Positions 38,021 through 48,452 of a stretch of 64,000 nt of DNA are shown here, in pieces. Source of the stretch: Rickettsiales bacterium (lineage in GTDB: Bacteria; Bacteroidota; Bacteroidia; Cytophagales; Cyclobacteriaceae). The notes beneath the pieces were generated by a model. The model saw nothing but the letters and a program-made list of their open reading frames with translations. It had not been told where the DNA came from and made no database searches. The position numbers were made by a program, and so were the translations under genes. The stretch lies in assembly GCA_002729235.1 (NCBI GenBank), contig PBTY01000066.1:91125-155124 (forward strand). Reading direction: 5' to 3'. Numbering within the stretch: the first letter of the stretch is position 1; the number at the start of each line of letters is the position of its first letter.

Positions 38021-39214
38021 ATGCCAACTAAAGCTATCTTATTCTTAATGATACTATCACTTTTGTCTTCATGTGGCGATGAAGGTGAAACCCCAATTGA
38101 CCCTTCACAGCTTACTTCGAGTGATATCTCAATTACAGAAACTGAAAGTACCAGACCTGTTACTCTAGATTTGTTTCTTTCCACTCCTCAAGCAGATGAT
38201 GTCGTCATTTCATTTGAGACTAAAGACGGTACAGCAGAGGCTGATGAAGACTATCAATCAAGCTCTGGGGCAGTAGTCTTTGCCGCAGGAGACATGAGAG
38301 AGTCCATCACGATTAATCTTGTAGGAGATGAAGACTATGAAGAAGAGGAGTCATTCTATGTAAGCTTAGTACCTCAATCGGAAAACGTAGAAATTACTAC
38401 TGAACTGATAACGATCACAATTGAGGACAATGACGAACCTCCAGGAAATGAATTGGTAATTCCTTCTTCAGGTTATCAATCTCCAACGAGCTATGATGGA
38501 TGGAATCTAGTTTGGCAAGACGAATTCGAACAATCATCTCTGAATCTGGAAGACTGGACTTATGAAATAGGTAATGGTTATAGCGGTTGGGGAAATAACG
38601 AGCTAGAATATTATACCAGTGAAAACACCTCTATGGTTGATGGTAATCTTGTAATCACGGCTAAAGAGGAGTCACGAGGAGGTTTTAATTATACATCTTC
38701 TCGGATTATTACCAAGGGTAAGCAAGAGTTTCTATTTGGAAGAGTAGATATAAGAGCGGTATTACCTTATGGACAAGGTATTTGGCCAGCACTGTGGATG
38801 CTTGGAGTAAATATTGATCAGGTGAGCTGGCCTGCATGTGGTGAAATTGATATTATGGAGCTAATAGGTGGAGGTGATGGCAGAGATAATGTAGTGTATG
38901 GAACGGTCCACTGGGATAACAATGGAGACTATGCGCATTATGGAGGTAACACCAAATTGTCTTCGGGTCTATTCGCTGATGAATACCATGTATTCTCGAT
39001 CCTATGGGACGAATCAAGTATCAAGTGGTTGCTTGACGGTGTGCAATTTCATGAAATTGACATTACACCAGCGGCGTTATCAGAACTTAGAAAAGATCAG
39101 TTTTTCATCTTTAATGTAGCTGTTGGTGGTAACTGGCCTGGAAGCCCAAACAGTTCTACGACATTCCCACAATACATGATTGTTGATTACATTCGAGTTT
39201 TCCAAAAACAGTAA
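38021..39214 (+). CDS. GH16 endo-beta-1,3-glucanase lipoprotein with Calx-beta domain
   Basis: The protein has 397 residues with SPII signal (LSLLSSCGDE, lipid on C18). Residues about 30-137 form a Calx-beta domain (DGTAEADEDYQSSSG; IEDNDEP). Residues about 155-397 are a GH16 jelly roll with catalytic motif GEIDIMEL: E275 nucleophile, D277 helper, E280 acid/base. The loop pattern (WPALWMLG; ALSELRKDQFFIFNVAVGG) fits laminarinases. Lipidation and the Calx-beta linker suggest display on the cell surface. It is followed after 10 bp by a second GH16 gene. Confidence 0.93.
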   Translation: MPTKAILFLMILSLLSSCGDEGETPIDPSQLTSSDISITETESTRPVTLDLFLSTPQADDVVISFETKDGTAEADEDYQSSSGAVVFAAGDMRESITINLVGDEDYEEEESFYVSLVPQSENVEITTELITITIEDNDEPPGNELVIPSSGYQSPTSYDGWNLVWQDEFEQSSLNLEDWTYEIGNGYSGWGNNELEYYTSENTSMVDGNLVITAKEESRGGFNYTSSRIITKGKQEFLFGRVDIRAVLPYGQGIWPALWMLGVNIDQVSWPACGEIDIMELIGGGDGRDNVVYGTVHWDNNGDYAHYGGNTKLSSGLFADEYHVFSILWDESSIKWLLDGVQFHEIDITPAALSELRKDQFFIFNVAVGGNWPGSPNSSTTFPQYMIVDYIRVFQKQ

Positions 39215-39224
39215 TGCCCCTAAA

Positions 39225-40061
39225 ATGATGAAAAACACATGCAATTTATTGTTGGTGATAAGCTCACTTATTGTCTGGCAGTGTAGCACACCAAAGGTTA
39301 CTGAAACCGATAATCAAGAAAAGGAAACAACCGAATCTTTGGTTTGGATAGATGAATTCAATTCCGATCAATTGGATACCACTAAATGGAATATAATAGT
39401 TAGTAATGGGTGTCCATCTAACTGTGGTTTTGGTAATAACGAACTTCAATACTATACTGATCAATCTCAGAATCTGGAGGTAAGTAATGGAAGTCTCAAA
39501 ATCACAGCGCTGAAAGAAACATTCAAAGATAGAGACTACACAAGCGCCAAACTCATCACCAAAAATAAAGGAGACTGGCAATATGGGCGAATTGAAGTGT
39601 CTGCCAAACTACCTGAAGGTAAAGGAACATGGCCGGCAATTTGGATGCTCCCAACTCTTGATCGATCAATGGATTGGCCGCTTGATGGGGAGATAGATAT
39701 TATGGAGCATGTCGGATACAATCAAGGGATGGTTTATGGAACCATTCATACAAAGAAATTTAACCACATAATTGGTACACAGAAATCTGACAGTTTGTTT
39801 TTGGGTGATATCAGCTCAGCTTTTCATGTCTATGGATTTGAGTGGGGCCAGGATAAAATGATCTGGACTATTGACAACAAGGAATATCTGACACTTGTGA
39901 AAGGAGAGGAGGATTATGAAGGATGGCCTTTCGATCAGAAGTTTCATTTGATACTGAACCTCGCTGTTGGCGGTAATTGGGGTGGTAAATATGGGGTGGA
40001 TGATTCAATTTGGCCACAGACATTAGAAGTTGATTATGTTAAAGTTTATCAAAGAAAATGA
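39225..40061 (+). CDS. GH16 endo-beta-1,3-glucanase lipoprotein
   Basis: The start at 39225 gives 278 residues with a lipoprotein signal (ISSLIVWQCS, lipid on C20); a start at 39180 would read through the upstream gene and disrupt the signal, so it is not used. The GH16 motif GEIDIMEH gives E156, D158 and E161. The fold is laminarinase-like (ITKNKGDWQYGRIEVSAKLP). It is a shorter relative of the upstream GH16 without the Calx-beta domain. Its stop overlaps the GH3 start by 4 bp (ATGA), so the two are translationally coupled. Confidence 0.92.
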   Translation: MMKNTCNLLLVISSLIVWQCSTPKVTETDNQEKETTESLVWIDEFNSDQLDTTKWNIIVSNGCPSNCGFGNNELQYYTDQSQNLEVSNGSLKITALKETFKDRDYTSAKLITKNKGDWQYGRIEVSAKLPEGKGTWPAIWMLPTLDRSMDWPLDGEIDIMEHVGYNQGMVYGTIHTKKFNHIIGTQKSDSLFLGDISSAFHVYGFEWGQDKMIWTIDNKEYLTLVKGEEDYEGWPFDQKFHLILNLAVGGNWGGKYGVDDSIWPQTLEVDYVKVYQRK

Positions 40062-42325
40062 GGTATAAAATACTAGCTGTTCTGCTGATGGTTGCAATGA
40101 GTAGTCATGCTCAGAAGCTTTCGGAGGAACAAATTTCAAAGAAAGTAGATAGTCTGCTTTCTATAATGACCATCTCTGAAAAGGTTGGTCAAACCAATAT
40201 GTACAATGGAACCTGGGAGTTTACCGGGCCTGTACCTGAAGATACCAATAACCAACTCAAAGCAGATAATATTAACAGAGGGTATGTTGGTGGAATGCTT
40301 AACGTACTTACTGCTGAAGCAACTCGTGAAGCCCAGCGAATGGCCGTTGAAAATAGTCGTCTAGGTATCCCTTTGATATTTGGATACGATGTGATTCATG
40401 GTTACAAAACCATGCTTCCTGTTCCCTTAGCTCAGTCGGCATCCTGGGATTTCGAAGGAGTAAAAAAAGGAACTGCATTGGCTGCTCAAGAATCTGCGGC
40501 AAGTGGTTTACACTGGACGTTCTCTCCAATGATAGATGTGAGTTGGGATGCACGGTGGGGAAGAATAATGGAAGGAGCTGGCGAGGATCCATACTTGACA
40601 TCTGTCATGGCGAAAGCCTGGGTTGAGGGCTATCAAGGTGATGATTTATCTACTCCATTAACCATTGCGGCATGCGCCAAGCATTTTGCTGGATATGCCT
40701 TTGCTGAGGCAGGAAGAGATTATAACACGGCTGATGTTTCTTTACAGACCTTGTATAATGTGATCTTACCACCATTTAAAGCTGCTGTAGATGCCGGTGC
40801 AGCTACTTTTATGAATTCGTTCAATGAAATTGGAGGCGTACCAGCTACAGCTGATGAGTATCTCCAAAGAGATATTCTGAAAGGCAAATGGGGATTTGAC
40901 GGTTTTATGGTTTCCGATTGGGGCTCAATTGGCGAGCTGCTGACCCATGGCTATGCTCAAGATTCTGCACACGCAGGTTTATTGGCATTCAAAGCAGGGA
41001 GTGACATGGACATGGAAGCTCGAATATATGAATTTGAGTTGCAGACGCTTGTGGAAAGTGGTGCAGTAAATATGGAGCTTCTAGATGATGCTGTTCGTAG
41101 AATTTTGACCATCAAATACCGTCTAGGCTTGTTTGAGGACCCTTATAAGTATTCTAATCCACAGAGAGAAAGTGAATTGGTTTTCAATGACAAAACCAGA
41201 ACTGTGGCTCGAGAAGTAGCCAGGTCCACAATGGTATTGCTGAAGAATGAAAACAACCTACTTCCACTTTCTAAAAATGTCGGTTCCATAGCTGTTATAG
41301 GTCAGTTGGCAGGAAGTAAGGACATACCTCTGGGCAATTGGAGAGCGCAGGCAATAGCTAATAGCGCGGTATCTCTGGAAGAAGGCATTCGTAATGTAGC
41401 TTCCTCGAAGACTAAGGTGAATTTTGCTCAAGGATATACCATTACTGAGGGTAGAAGAGATTTTATTCATGAGCTCAACTGGGCCGATGATAATGGAGAA
41501 GACTTTGAGGAAGCGATAAATCTGGCGAAGAAGTCTGATGTGGTGGTATTAGCACTAGGGGAAGATTGTTATCAAACAGGAGAGGGCAGAAGCCAGGCAG
41601 ATATTGGATTGAAAGGAAAACAGTTGGAGCTATTCAACAAGCTTTTGGCAGTCAATAAAAATGTGGTGGTCGTCTTAATGAATGGACGTCCTTTGGCCAT
41701 TCCTGAGGTAGCGGTTAAGGCGCCAGCTATCTTGGAAACATGGTTTGCTGGCTCAGAATCAGGGAATGCCATTGCGGATGTGTTGTTTGGTGACTATAAT
41801 CCATCTGGAAAACTACCTGTCACATTTCCTGTAAACGTGGGGCAGGAGCCATTGCACTATGATCGAAAGAATACGGGTCGTCCGGTGACCAATGCGTTTG
41901 ATAATGGACTAGTGTTCTGGTCTCATTACACCGACTCACCTAATGAGGGGGTATATCCATTTGGATATGGTCTTAGTTACTCCAACTTCAAGTATTCCGA
42001 ATTGCAGGCAGAACCCGAAAATGGGATGGTATCTGTGAGCGTTACCCTAACTAACCAATCAAAAGTGGAAGGAAAAGAAACAGTGCAGGTATATATTAGA
42101 GATCGAGTGGCAAGCCTTACACAGCCAATAAAACGTTTGGTGGATTTCAAGCAAGTGGTACTTAAAGCAGGAGAAAGTCAAGTAGTTCAATTTGAGTTGA
42201 CAAAAGAGGATCTGGGCTTTTACAACACTAGTTATGAGTTTGTAGCTGAAGATGGAGCCTTTGATATCATGGTTGGCCCCGATTCACAAAATTTAAAGAA
42301 AGAAACAATTACCCTAACCTTTTAA
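40058..42325 (+). CDS. GH3 beta-glucosidase (BglX-like)
   Basis: The protein has 755 residues with a signal peptide (VAMSSHAQ), so it is periplasmic. The GH3 N-terminal TIM barrel (nucleophile D287 in MVSDWGS; FGYDVIHGYKT substrate loop; KHFAGYAF) is followed by the alpha/beta sandwich (VLLKNENNLLPL) and a fibronectin III-like C-terminal domain (about 665-755). It releases glucose from the non-reducing ends of imported beta-glucan oligosaccharides. Last gene of the locus; its end overlaps the convergent hydrolase by 4 bp. Confidence 0.94.
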   Translation: MRYKILAVLLMVAMSSHAQKLSEEQISKKVDSLLSIMTISEKVGQTNMYNGTWEFTGPVPEDTNNQLKADNINRGYVGGMLNVLTAEATREAQRMAVENSRLGIPLIFGYDVIHGYKTMLPVPLAQSASWDFEGVKKGTALAAQESAASGLHWTFSPMIDVSWDARWGRIMEGAGEDPYLTSVMAKAWVEGYQGDDLSTPLTIAACAKHFAGYAFAEAGRDYNTADVSLQTLYNVILPPFKAAVDAGAATFMNSFNEIGGVPATADEYLQRDILKGKWGFDGFMVSDWGSIGELLTHGYAQDSAHAGLLAFKAGSDMDMEARIYEFELQTLVESGAVNMELLDDAVRRILTIKYRLGLFEDPYKYSNPQRESELVFNDKTRTVAREVARSTMVLLKNENNLLPLSKNVGSIAVIGQLAGSKDIPLGNWRAQAIANSAVSLEEGIRNVASSKTKVNFAQGYTITEGRRDFIHELNWADDNGEDFEEAINLAKKSDVVVLALGEDCYQTGEGRSQADIGLKGKQLELFNKLLAVNKNVVVVLMNGRPLAIPEVAVKAPAILETWFAGSESGNAIADVLFGDYNPSGKLPVTFPVNVGQEPLHYDRKNTGRPVTNAFDNGLVFWSHYTDSPNEGVYPFGYGLSYSNFKYSELQAEPENGMVSVSVTLTNQSKVEGKETVQVYIRDRVASLTQPIKRLVDFKQVVLKAGESQVVQFELTKEDLGFYNTSYEFVAEDGAFDIMVGPDSQNLKKETITLTF

Positions 42326-42993
42326 TTAGTTTCTAGCTGGCTGAGTGCCCATTGATAAATGACCTCAGCCAGTTTTTCTTTTGTTACCTGGAGATTTCCA
42401 CCATTTCTTTTAGGAATGTTGAAACTATGGTCTGCATAATCAAATAGTACAAATGTGCTTTTAGTTAAGCCATCGCTCACTTCCTTTATTAGGCTCACTT
42501 CCGCTAATTTATCATTGGATCCTTGCAAGAATAACTGAGGAATGGAGATTTTATCCAGATGCTCTGCTCTAGTAGTTGCTACTTTCTTTGGAGAATGTAA
42601 AGGAAATCCAAGATAGAAGACCCCTTTCACATCATTTTGATCTTCCAATTCCAAGATCATGTGAGAAGCCATTCTTCCCCCATAGGATTTACCCCCAATA
42701 AATATTGGCACATTAGGAAATGCTTCACGAACCAAGTGGAAAATAGATAGCCAATCTTCAATTGATTGTTTTTGTGATGAAGGGAATTTCTTACCTTCTG
42801 GTATATAACGGAAGTTAAACCGAATTACCCCTGTCCTCTTGGATTCCAGTAATTGAGACATGTCCTCTAAAAAGGTGTGATTCATTCCTGCGCCTGCTCC
42901 ATGAGCCAATATGATGATGAATTGTGGATCATCGGTCATATTGACCAACATACCTGCTTGTGTTAGATGCTCTATGGTCTCTGTTGAGGGCAT
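42322..42993 (-). CDS. Alpha/beta hydrolase, KANL3/Tex30-like
   Basis: The protein has 223 residues, cytoplasmic. It has the oxyanion loop LAHGAGAGMNHTF, the nucleophile elbow GGKSYGGRMAS with S103, a candidate Asp in LQGSNDKLAE and His in DYADHSF. This matches the small KANL3/Tex30-type dienelactone-hydrolase-like family. The substrate is unknown. It is convergent with the GH3 gene with a 4-bp overlap and is not part of the glucan operon. Confidence 0.82.
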   Translation of the reverse strand: MPSTETIEHLTQAGMLVNMTDDPQFIIILAHGAGAGMNHTFLEDMSQLLESKRTGVIRFNFRYIPEGKKFPSSQKQSIEDWLSIFHLVREAFPNVPIFIGGKSYGGRMASHMILELEDQNDVKGVFYLGFPLHSPKKVATTRAEHLDKISIPQLFLQGSNDKLAEVSLIKEVSDGLTKSTFVLFDYADHSFNIPKRNGGNLQVTKEKLAEVIYQWALSQLETN

Positions 42994-43242
42994 TCGTCGA
43001 AATATTATCTTAGCTAATAGTTAAAATACTGCCTTATTTTATGATTTTCAAGGATTTGCCAATTCATTGAATAAGACTCAAGATATCCGTCTAAAGGAGA
43101 TTGTTTGATGCTTCACTCTTATCTATCTTCAGACTCAAATCCGCCAAACTACACCCAACCATGGGTAAAATACCTAAATATAGCGATGGCAACTGGTTGT
43201 ATTTAGATTTAATTTTCGCTCAAATTTTAAATTATCCGTAAC

Positions 43243-46200
43243 ATGATCATTAAACGCTTACTCACATTAACTTTTTTGCTTGGGTCATTTTGGCTTACTG
43301 CACAAAAAATTCCTTTTCAGGGTAAACTAACTGAAAATGATGAACCAGTAACTGGTACCAAAACATTTACATTTGGATTTACTTCTTCAGGCTGGACTGA
43401 AACTCATGAAGGAGTTTCTATTCTTGATGGATATTACAGTGTAATTCTGGGTAGTATTACTCCAATTCCTGATACTTTATTTGATCTGACAGATGCAGTT
43501 GAGTTGACAATCAATGTGGACAATACTGATTTGTCACCAGTGATGATTTATGCCCCTATTGGCTCTAAAACTGGAAGGTTTGTTATTACGGAAACAACAG
43601 ATACTTCCACGGTAGCTCTAAATGCCATCAACAATAGTACTGGTACTAGTTTTGGTACAGGTTCTAGAATTGGAGCTTACATTGAGGCTCGAGGCGAGGG
43701 TTTAAATTCAGGTTTGATTATAGATACCGAAAACGGTAGAGCACTCCAGAATTATTCTGAGATTACTGACCCTACAGTATATGGATTGGCGCAGCTAGGT
43801 GCAATCACAGGGTCTACCGATGTTGGAGGACGCGTTATTCAAGGTCAATATACCGCTCAGGGAGCAGGTCATGGTATTGCCATGTCTGGATATGCTGGTG
43901 GTTCTGGTATGAACTGGGCACTATGGGGCAGAGCAAATTCTGTTCAATCTGATTCCATGCAAATTGGAGCTTACGTGGAGGCATACGGTCCAGGTTCACA
44001 TGAACATATAGGTGTAAGAGGAATAGCTTCTGGAACCAATAGCTCCAGAAATATTGGTGTACATGGATTGGCTTACAATGGTCCAAATGAAAACTGGGCA
44101 GGTTGGTTTGATGGAGATGTGAATGTAAATGGTAATTTTTTAGTGAATGGGCAGCAAGTTGATGGTAATATCGATACGATTTATAATCCACTAACTGTGT
44201 TTTTCAATACAGATACAGAAGAACCAACAGCTGTTAGAGCTTACTCTGATGGACCAGGTAATGGTGGAGTTAGCTACAATACAGCAATGCGAGGAGAGTC
44301 TTACAATAATTCTTATGCAAATGTTGGTCTATCTGGTTGGGCTACGGGTTCCCAGGGTGTAGACAACTCTGGAGGTTCCTTCTTTTCACAGGTTAATAAT
44401 GGGTCTGATACTATTGTAAATACAGGGGTTTACATGCAAGCTAATAGCCCCGCTAGAAATTATGGTTTAAGAGCCATTGCATTTGATGGAACTGAGAACT
44501 ATGGTGGTGAATTCACTGCTAATGGTCCTGGTATGAACGTAGGTATGTATAGTACCGCATTCAATGGTACTGATAATTGGGCAGGATGGTTTGATGGAGA
44601 TGTTCAGGTAAATGGTGATTTTGTTCTGAATGGAAATTCACTAGGTGGCAATATTCAAAATTTCGATAGTCTCACTACTAAAGACATTCAATTATTATCT
44701 CCAGATGGCAACCTAAAAGCACATCTAAATTATTTTGAAGCAAATAATGCCGGTTCATTAGTCCTTTATGGAAATTCTGACACCACCCGTACAGCTATCC
44801 TGGGTTCCAGTGGGCTCACTGGTGGAAACAGCGGTTTATTGTATTTATATGATCAATTTGATGCAGCGAAGGCCAGATTGAGAGTTGATACGTTGGCTGG
44901 TGGTGCTGATGATTATGGTATTCTTACACTATGGAATGGTGACTTTACCCAATCAGTATATTTAGATGGTAGCACAGGTTCAGGATATTTTTCTGGAGAT
45001 GTGGAAGTAGGTGGTCAATTATTAGTGAACGGTGCTCCTGCTAATGATTCAATTGTTTCCAAGGATGTTCAGTTGTTGAACGAGTCTGGCAGCTTGAAAG
45101 CTCACTTAAATATCTTCTCTACAGATGCTGGAAGCTTAGTTCTTAATGGAGCCAATGACTCCACGAAGGTGATTCTTGGAAGTGTTGGTTCTGGTTATGG
45201 AGGATATTTAGGTCTCTATGACTCTTTAAGAAATATTGGAGCACAGCTTAGAACAACGAACAAAGGCCGTGGTAATCTTTACACCTACAATGAAAATCAT
45301 GTAAATGTTGGCTGGTTTGGAGGTATTGGTAACGATGGCTTCATGCAGCTGGTAAGCTACGATGATACCGAGACATTTACTGGAGCTTTGCTTGCTGGAT
45401 CATTTGCTGATGGCGCACTTCCAGAATTGTATATTGAAGGGTCTAAACAATTGAACTATGGTTTAGGAAGGTTTAGAATTACTCAGTTGAGTGATAATCC
45501 GGATGAGGAAACTGCTATGCTCGAGATTAATAAAAGTAATGGAGGAGGATATGCCAGATTGAGCGTAAACCAAAATACAGGTGGTAGCGATGCCACAGGC
45601 TCTGCAGGTTATTTGGAGTTGTGGGGTACTTCTACGCCAAATATTTCCTTAGGTTCAAGAGATTGGGAGAATCATAACCTTCCAAACTTCAATTTATATG
45701 GAACGAAAACAGATGGTGGAACATGGTTCAATACAGCTTCCAATTATGGAGTTGCAGCTACTTCTGACAGTACCCATGAATTTGGTTTCCTCGATTTATT
45801 TGATGTGCAAGATGGTATTCAAATACATACCGTAGCACTTATGGCTAATCTCAATGAAACTGGCGCTGGAGGTTTAGAAATTAGAGATGCTTCAGGAACT
45901 ACCAGAGTTTCTCTTGATGGCTCAGGAGGAAATATCTCAGCCAATAGAACGGACGGTGGGTCTGCAGCAAATTTCTTTGTGGCATCTGATAATGGAGGTA
46001 TTTCTATTCAAAATGCTGCAAGTCAGAGTAAATTCTTCTATGAAGCAGGATCTAACATATTTATTCTTAGAAATGATACAGCCGATTCATTTGTTGCCGA
46101 TGCAACAGCTGGGTCAATAAGCATTTTGGGTGATCTTACTGCTAACGCGGTGAATCAAACATCTGATAAACGATACAAAAAGGATATTGCCACGCTTACA

Positions 46201-46572
46201 GGTGCTTTAGACAAAACCAGAGAATTAAGAGGAACATCCTATTTCTGGAAAGACTCGAATAAAGGAGATGGAAGACAAATTGGTGTCATCGCTCAGGAAG
46301 TTGAGGAAGTTTATCCGGAGTTTGTACATACTGATGCTAATGGCTACAAGTCTGTTAACTACGCCCAAATGGTAGCAGTATTGATCGAAGCGGTAAAGGA
46401 GCTGGATGATAAGGTTTCCACATTAGAAAAAGAAAATGGCGAGTTAAAAGCTGAGTTGGCATCCAAAGACTCTGACGAACTGGAGTCCTTAAAGTCAGAG
46501 GTGGAATTAATTAAAAAAATGCTCTCATTAAAGGTTGAAAATGAGGCTGAATCAGTAGGTCAAAACAAATAA
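43243..46572 (+). CDS. Large secreted protein with C-terminal S74 self-cleaving chaperone domain
   Basis: The protein has 1109 residues with a signal peptide (SFWLTAQ). The body is a long beta-rich stalk with degenerate repeats: NWAGWFDGDV at about 286 and 445, and LKAHLN...GSLVL units at about 490 and 620. Residues about 970-1070 match the peptidase S74 intramolecular chaperone of phage tail spikes: S974 and K979 fit the Ser-x4-Lys dyad spacing (SDKRYKK), followed by IGVIAQEVEEVYPE. A coiled coil ends the protein. It probably trimerises and then sheds its tail. It is coupled to the next gene (TAATG overlap). Surface or extracellular; function unknown. Confidence 0.85.
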   Translation: MIIKRLLTLTFLLGSFWLTAQKIPFQGKLTENDEPVTGTKTFTFGFTSSGWTETHEGVSILDGYYSVILGSITPIPDTLFDLTDAVELTINVDNTDLSPVMIYAPIGSKTGRFVITETTDTSTVALNAINNSTGTSFGTGSRIGAYIEARGEGLNSGLIIDTENGRALQNYSEITDPTVYGLAQLGAITGSTDVGGRVIQGQYTAQGAGHGIAMSGYAGGSGMNWALWGRANSVQSDSMQIGAYVEAYGPGSHEHIGVRGIASGTNSSRNIGVHGLAYNGPNENWAGWFDGDVNVNGNFLVNGQQVDGNIDTIYNPLTVFFNTDTEEPTAVRAYSDGPGNGGVSYNTAMRGESYNNSYANVGLSGWATGSQGVDNSGGSFFSQVNNGSDTIVNTGVYMQANSPARNYGLRAIAFDGTENYGGEFTANGPGMNVGMYSTAFNGTDNWAGWFDGDVQVNGDFVLNGNSLGGNIQNFDSLTTKDIQLLSPDGNLKAHLNYFEANNAGSLVLYGNSDTTRTAILGSSGLTGGNSGLLYLYDQFDAAKARLRVDTLAGGADDYGILTLWNGDFTQSVYLDGSTGSGYFSGDVEVGGQLLVNGAPANDSIVSKDVQLLNESGSLKAHLNIFSTDAGSLVLNGANDSTKVILGSVGSGYGGYLGLYDSLRNIGAQLRTTNKGRGNLYTYNENHVNVGWFGGIGNDGFMQLVSYDDTETFTGALLAGSFADGALPELYIEGSKQLNYGLGRFRITQLSDNPDEETAMLEINKSNGGGYARLSVNQNTGGSDATGSAGYLELWGTSTPNISLGSRDWENHNLPNFNLYGTKTDGGTWFNTASNYGVAATSDSTHEFGFLDLFDVQDGIQIHTVALMANLNETGAGGLEIRDASGTTRVSLDGSGGNISANRTDGGSAANFFVASDNGGISIQNAASQSKFFYEAGSNIFILRNDTADSFVADATAGSISILGDLTANAVNQTSDKRYKKDIATLTGALDKTRELRGTSYFWKDSNKGDGRQIGVIAQEVEEVYPEFVHTDANGYKSVNYAQMVAVLIEAVKELDDKVSTLEKENGELKAELASKDSDELESLKSEVELIKKMLSLKVENEAESVGQNK

Positions 46573-48452
46573 TGGTGATCTTAAATCATACAATGATGAA
46601 TAGATTATTGACCATTATATTTTGCATAGGTATTGTGCACGTGTCCTCTGGACAACTTGCCAATACAGCGTATGTTGGATCTGCTGGTGGTGGAATATCT
46701 GCCGGTGGTTCTTACAGCAATATCTCTTCCATAGGAGACCCTGCAGCTACTGCTGATTTAGCTAGTAGTGCAGATGTAGCAACTTATCCCGGGTTCATTC
46801 CTGGTAACTTTATCGTTCTTTCGTTTGGGTTGGCAAAGGATTCTGCGGTGCTCGCAGTTTTGTATGAAGCTTTGGCAGGGGATGAATGGGTTAATAATAA
46901 TGGTTGGCTTCAGTCCTCTGATATCTCTTCATGGAATGGCGTATTCATTGAAAATCAACGCGTTGTAGGCTTGAGTTTGCCTTCAAATAATTTGAAGAAT
47001 AGCGTGCCGGATATCATTGTGAACCTGGCCAAGCTGGATAGTATCAATTTTCAGGACAATAGTATCAATAAAATACCTGATTTGACATCTATGCCATCTT
47101 TGACCAAACTAAATGTGGCTGAAAACCGACTTGGGTTTGCAAGTTTGCTACTAAACACAGCTATTGCAGAGTACGATTATAGTCCCCAAAAGCGAATAGG
47201 TTTGGAAGCGAGGAATGATACCGTACGCGCTGATAGTAGTTTTGTTTTAACCGCTGAGGTTTCTGGTGTTGGTAATACTTATCAATGGATATTTGATGAT
47301 TTGCCAGAGCCCGAGGAAGCTGTAATCATAGAGGGTGCTACAACCAACTCACTTGCTCTAAGTAATCTGAATTATGATAACATGGGTTCTTATAGATTAC
47401 GTGCTACTAATGATGCGTTGCCTGGTTTGGTTTTGGAAACCAGAAATCAAAACATCTGGGCTTCTACTGATGTGGCAGGGACAGTCGTTGCTGATGGTGC
47501 TGGGACTTTGCTAACAGATGGTCAGGTTGAAATTTACAGAATTTATGATGGGCCTTTTGAAAAGTCTGATAGTGCACAATTAGATAGTCAGGGTAATTAT
47601 GAGATTAAGGATGTTGTCCTTGGTGATTTCATATTGCTCGTGAAACAAAATCCAGTGACTTTCCCTGATGTTATTCAGACTTATTATATAAGTACACAAT
47701 TCTGGCAACAAGCTGATACCCTATTGTTGAGAGAGGCTGCCAGTGCTATTGATATTCAGATGGAGTTTAAGCCTGAACCTCCCGTTCAGAATGAATTAGC
47801 GGCAACATTTGAAGGATCTGTGGAAACCGACTTGCCAGATGATACAGACGATAATTTGAGGGTCAATGCAAGGCGTAAAGTCAAGCGCGCAGCATGTTCT
47901 ATTCGTCGTTTTGTACCTAAAGGAAGAGAGAATCAAGATGAAGAAGGTACTTATGAATTGTATGCTTACGTGGAGTCTGATGATGACGGTAACTTCACCT
48001 TTACAGATATCGAGCCTGGTACCTATCGTTTAAATATCGAGTATCCAGGAGTGCCTATGGATGAGGATTCAGATATAGAAATCGTAGTAAGCGATACTGA
48101 GGAGAGCCAGCTATATCAAATATCTGCCACTATTACAGAAGATGGAATCGTAGTAAAGACGGATAAAGTATTGTGGACTCCAAAACCATTCTTGAAGAAC
48201 GTGGTGTTATATCCTAACCCAACGGTTGGCGTAATGGCTGCTCAGTTTCAGGTCTACAGAAAAATCGATGACCTGTTTGCAGTGGTTCGAGACTTGAAAG
48301 GAAGTGTTTTAATTAGTCAGGAATTGGATCCAACTATGGGATATCATAATACAAGTTTTGATCTTACTCAATTTGAATCAGGTGTTTACTTCCTGGAATT
48401 CTCAGACGGTTCCGGTACGTTTAAACAACAGGTGAAGATTAGTAAAAAGTAG
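46572..48452 (+). CDS. T9SS-sorted secreted protein with leucine-rich region
   Basis: The first ATG overlaps the stop of the preceding gene (TAATG), giving 626 residues; Mets at 46593 and 46596 are alternatives and give a tidier signal peptide (GIVHVSSGQ). It has a short leucine-rich segment (about 120-190), an Ig-like stretch, a CarboxypepD_reg-like segment (VLGDFILLVKQNP) and a second near 455, and ends in a type IX secretion C-terminal sorting domain (VVLYPNPTVG; SGVYFLEFSDG; VKISKK). It is thus exported through the Por system and probably attached to the surface. It is co-expressed with the S74 protein. Confidence 0.85.
   Translation: MVILNHTMMNRLLTIIFCIGIVHVSSGQLANTAYVGSAGGGISAGGSYSNISSIGDPAATADLASSADVATYPGFIPGNFIVLSFGLAKDSAVLAVLYEALAGDEWVNNNGWLQSSDISSWNGVFIENQRVVGLSLPSNNLKNSVPDIIVNLAKLDSINFQDNSINKIPDLTSMPSLTKLNVAENRLGFASLLLNTAIAEYDYSPQKRIGLEARNDTVRADSSFVLTAEVSGVGNTYQWIFDDLPEPEEAVIIEGATTNSLALSNLNYDNMGSYRLRATNDALPGLVLETRNQNIWASTDVAGTVVADGAGTLLTDGQVEIYRIYDGPFEKSDSAQLDSQGNYEIKDVVLGDFILLVKQNPVTFPDVIQTYYISTQFWQQADTLLLREAASAIDIQMEFKPEPPVQNELAATFEGSVETDLPDDTDDNLRVNARRKVKRAACSIRRFVPKGRENQDEEGTYELYAYVESDDDGNFTFTDIEPGTYRLNIEYPGVPMDEDSDIEIVVSDTEESQLYQISATITEDGIVVKTDKVLWTPKPFLKNVVLYPNPTVGVMAAQFQVYRKIDDLFAVVRDLKGSVLISQELDPTMGYHNTSFDLTQFESGVYFLEFSDGSGTFKQQVKISKK

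Noticed and set aside
43835..44191. 118-codon minus-strand frame within the S74 protein gene
   Set aside because: Antisense to a repeat-rich coding region; the His-rich composition comes from the complementary codons.
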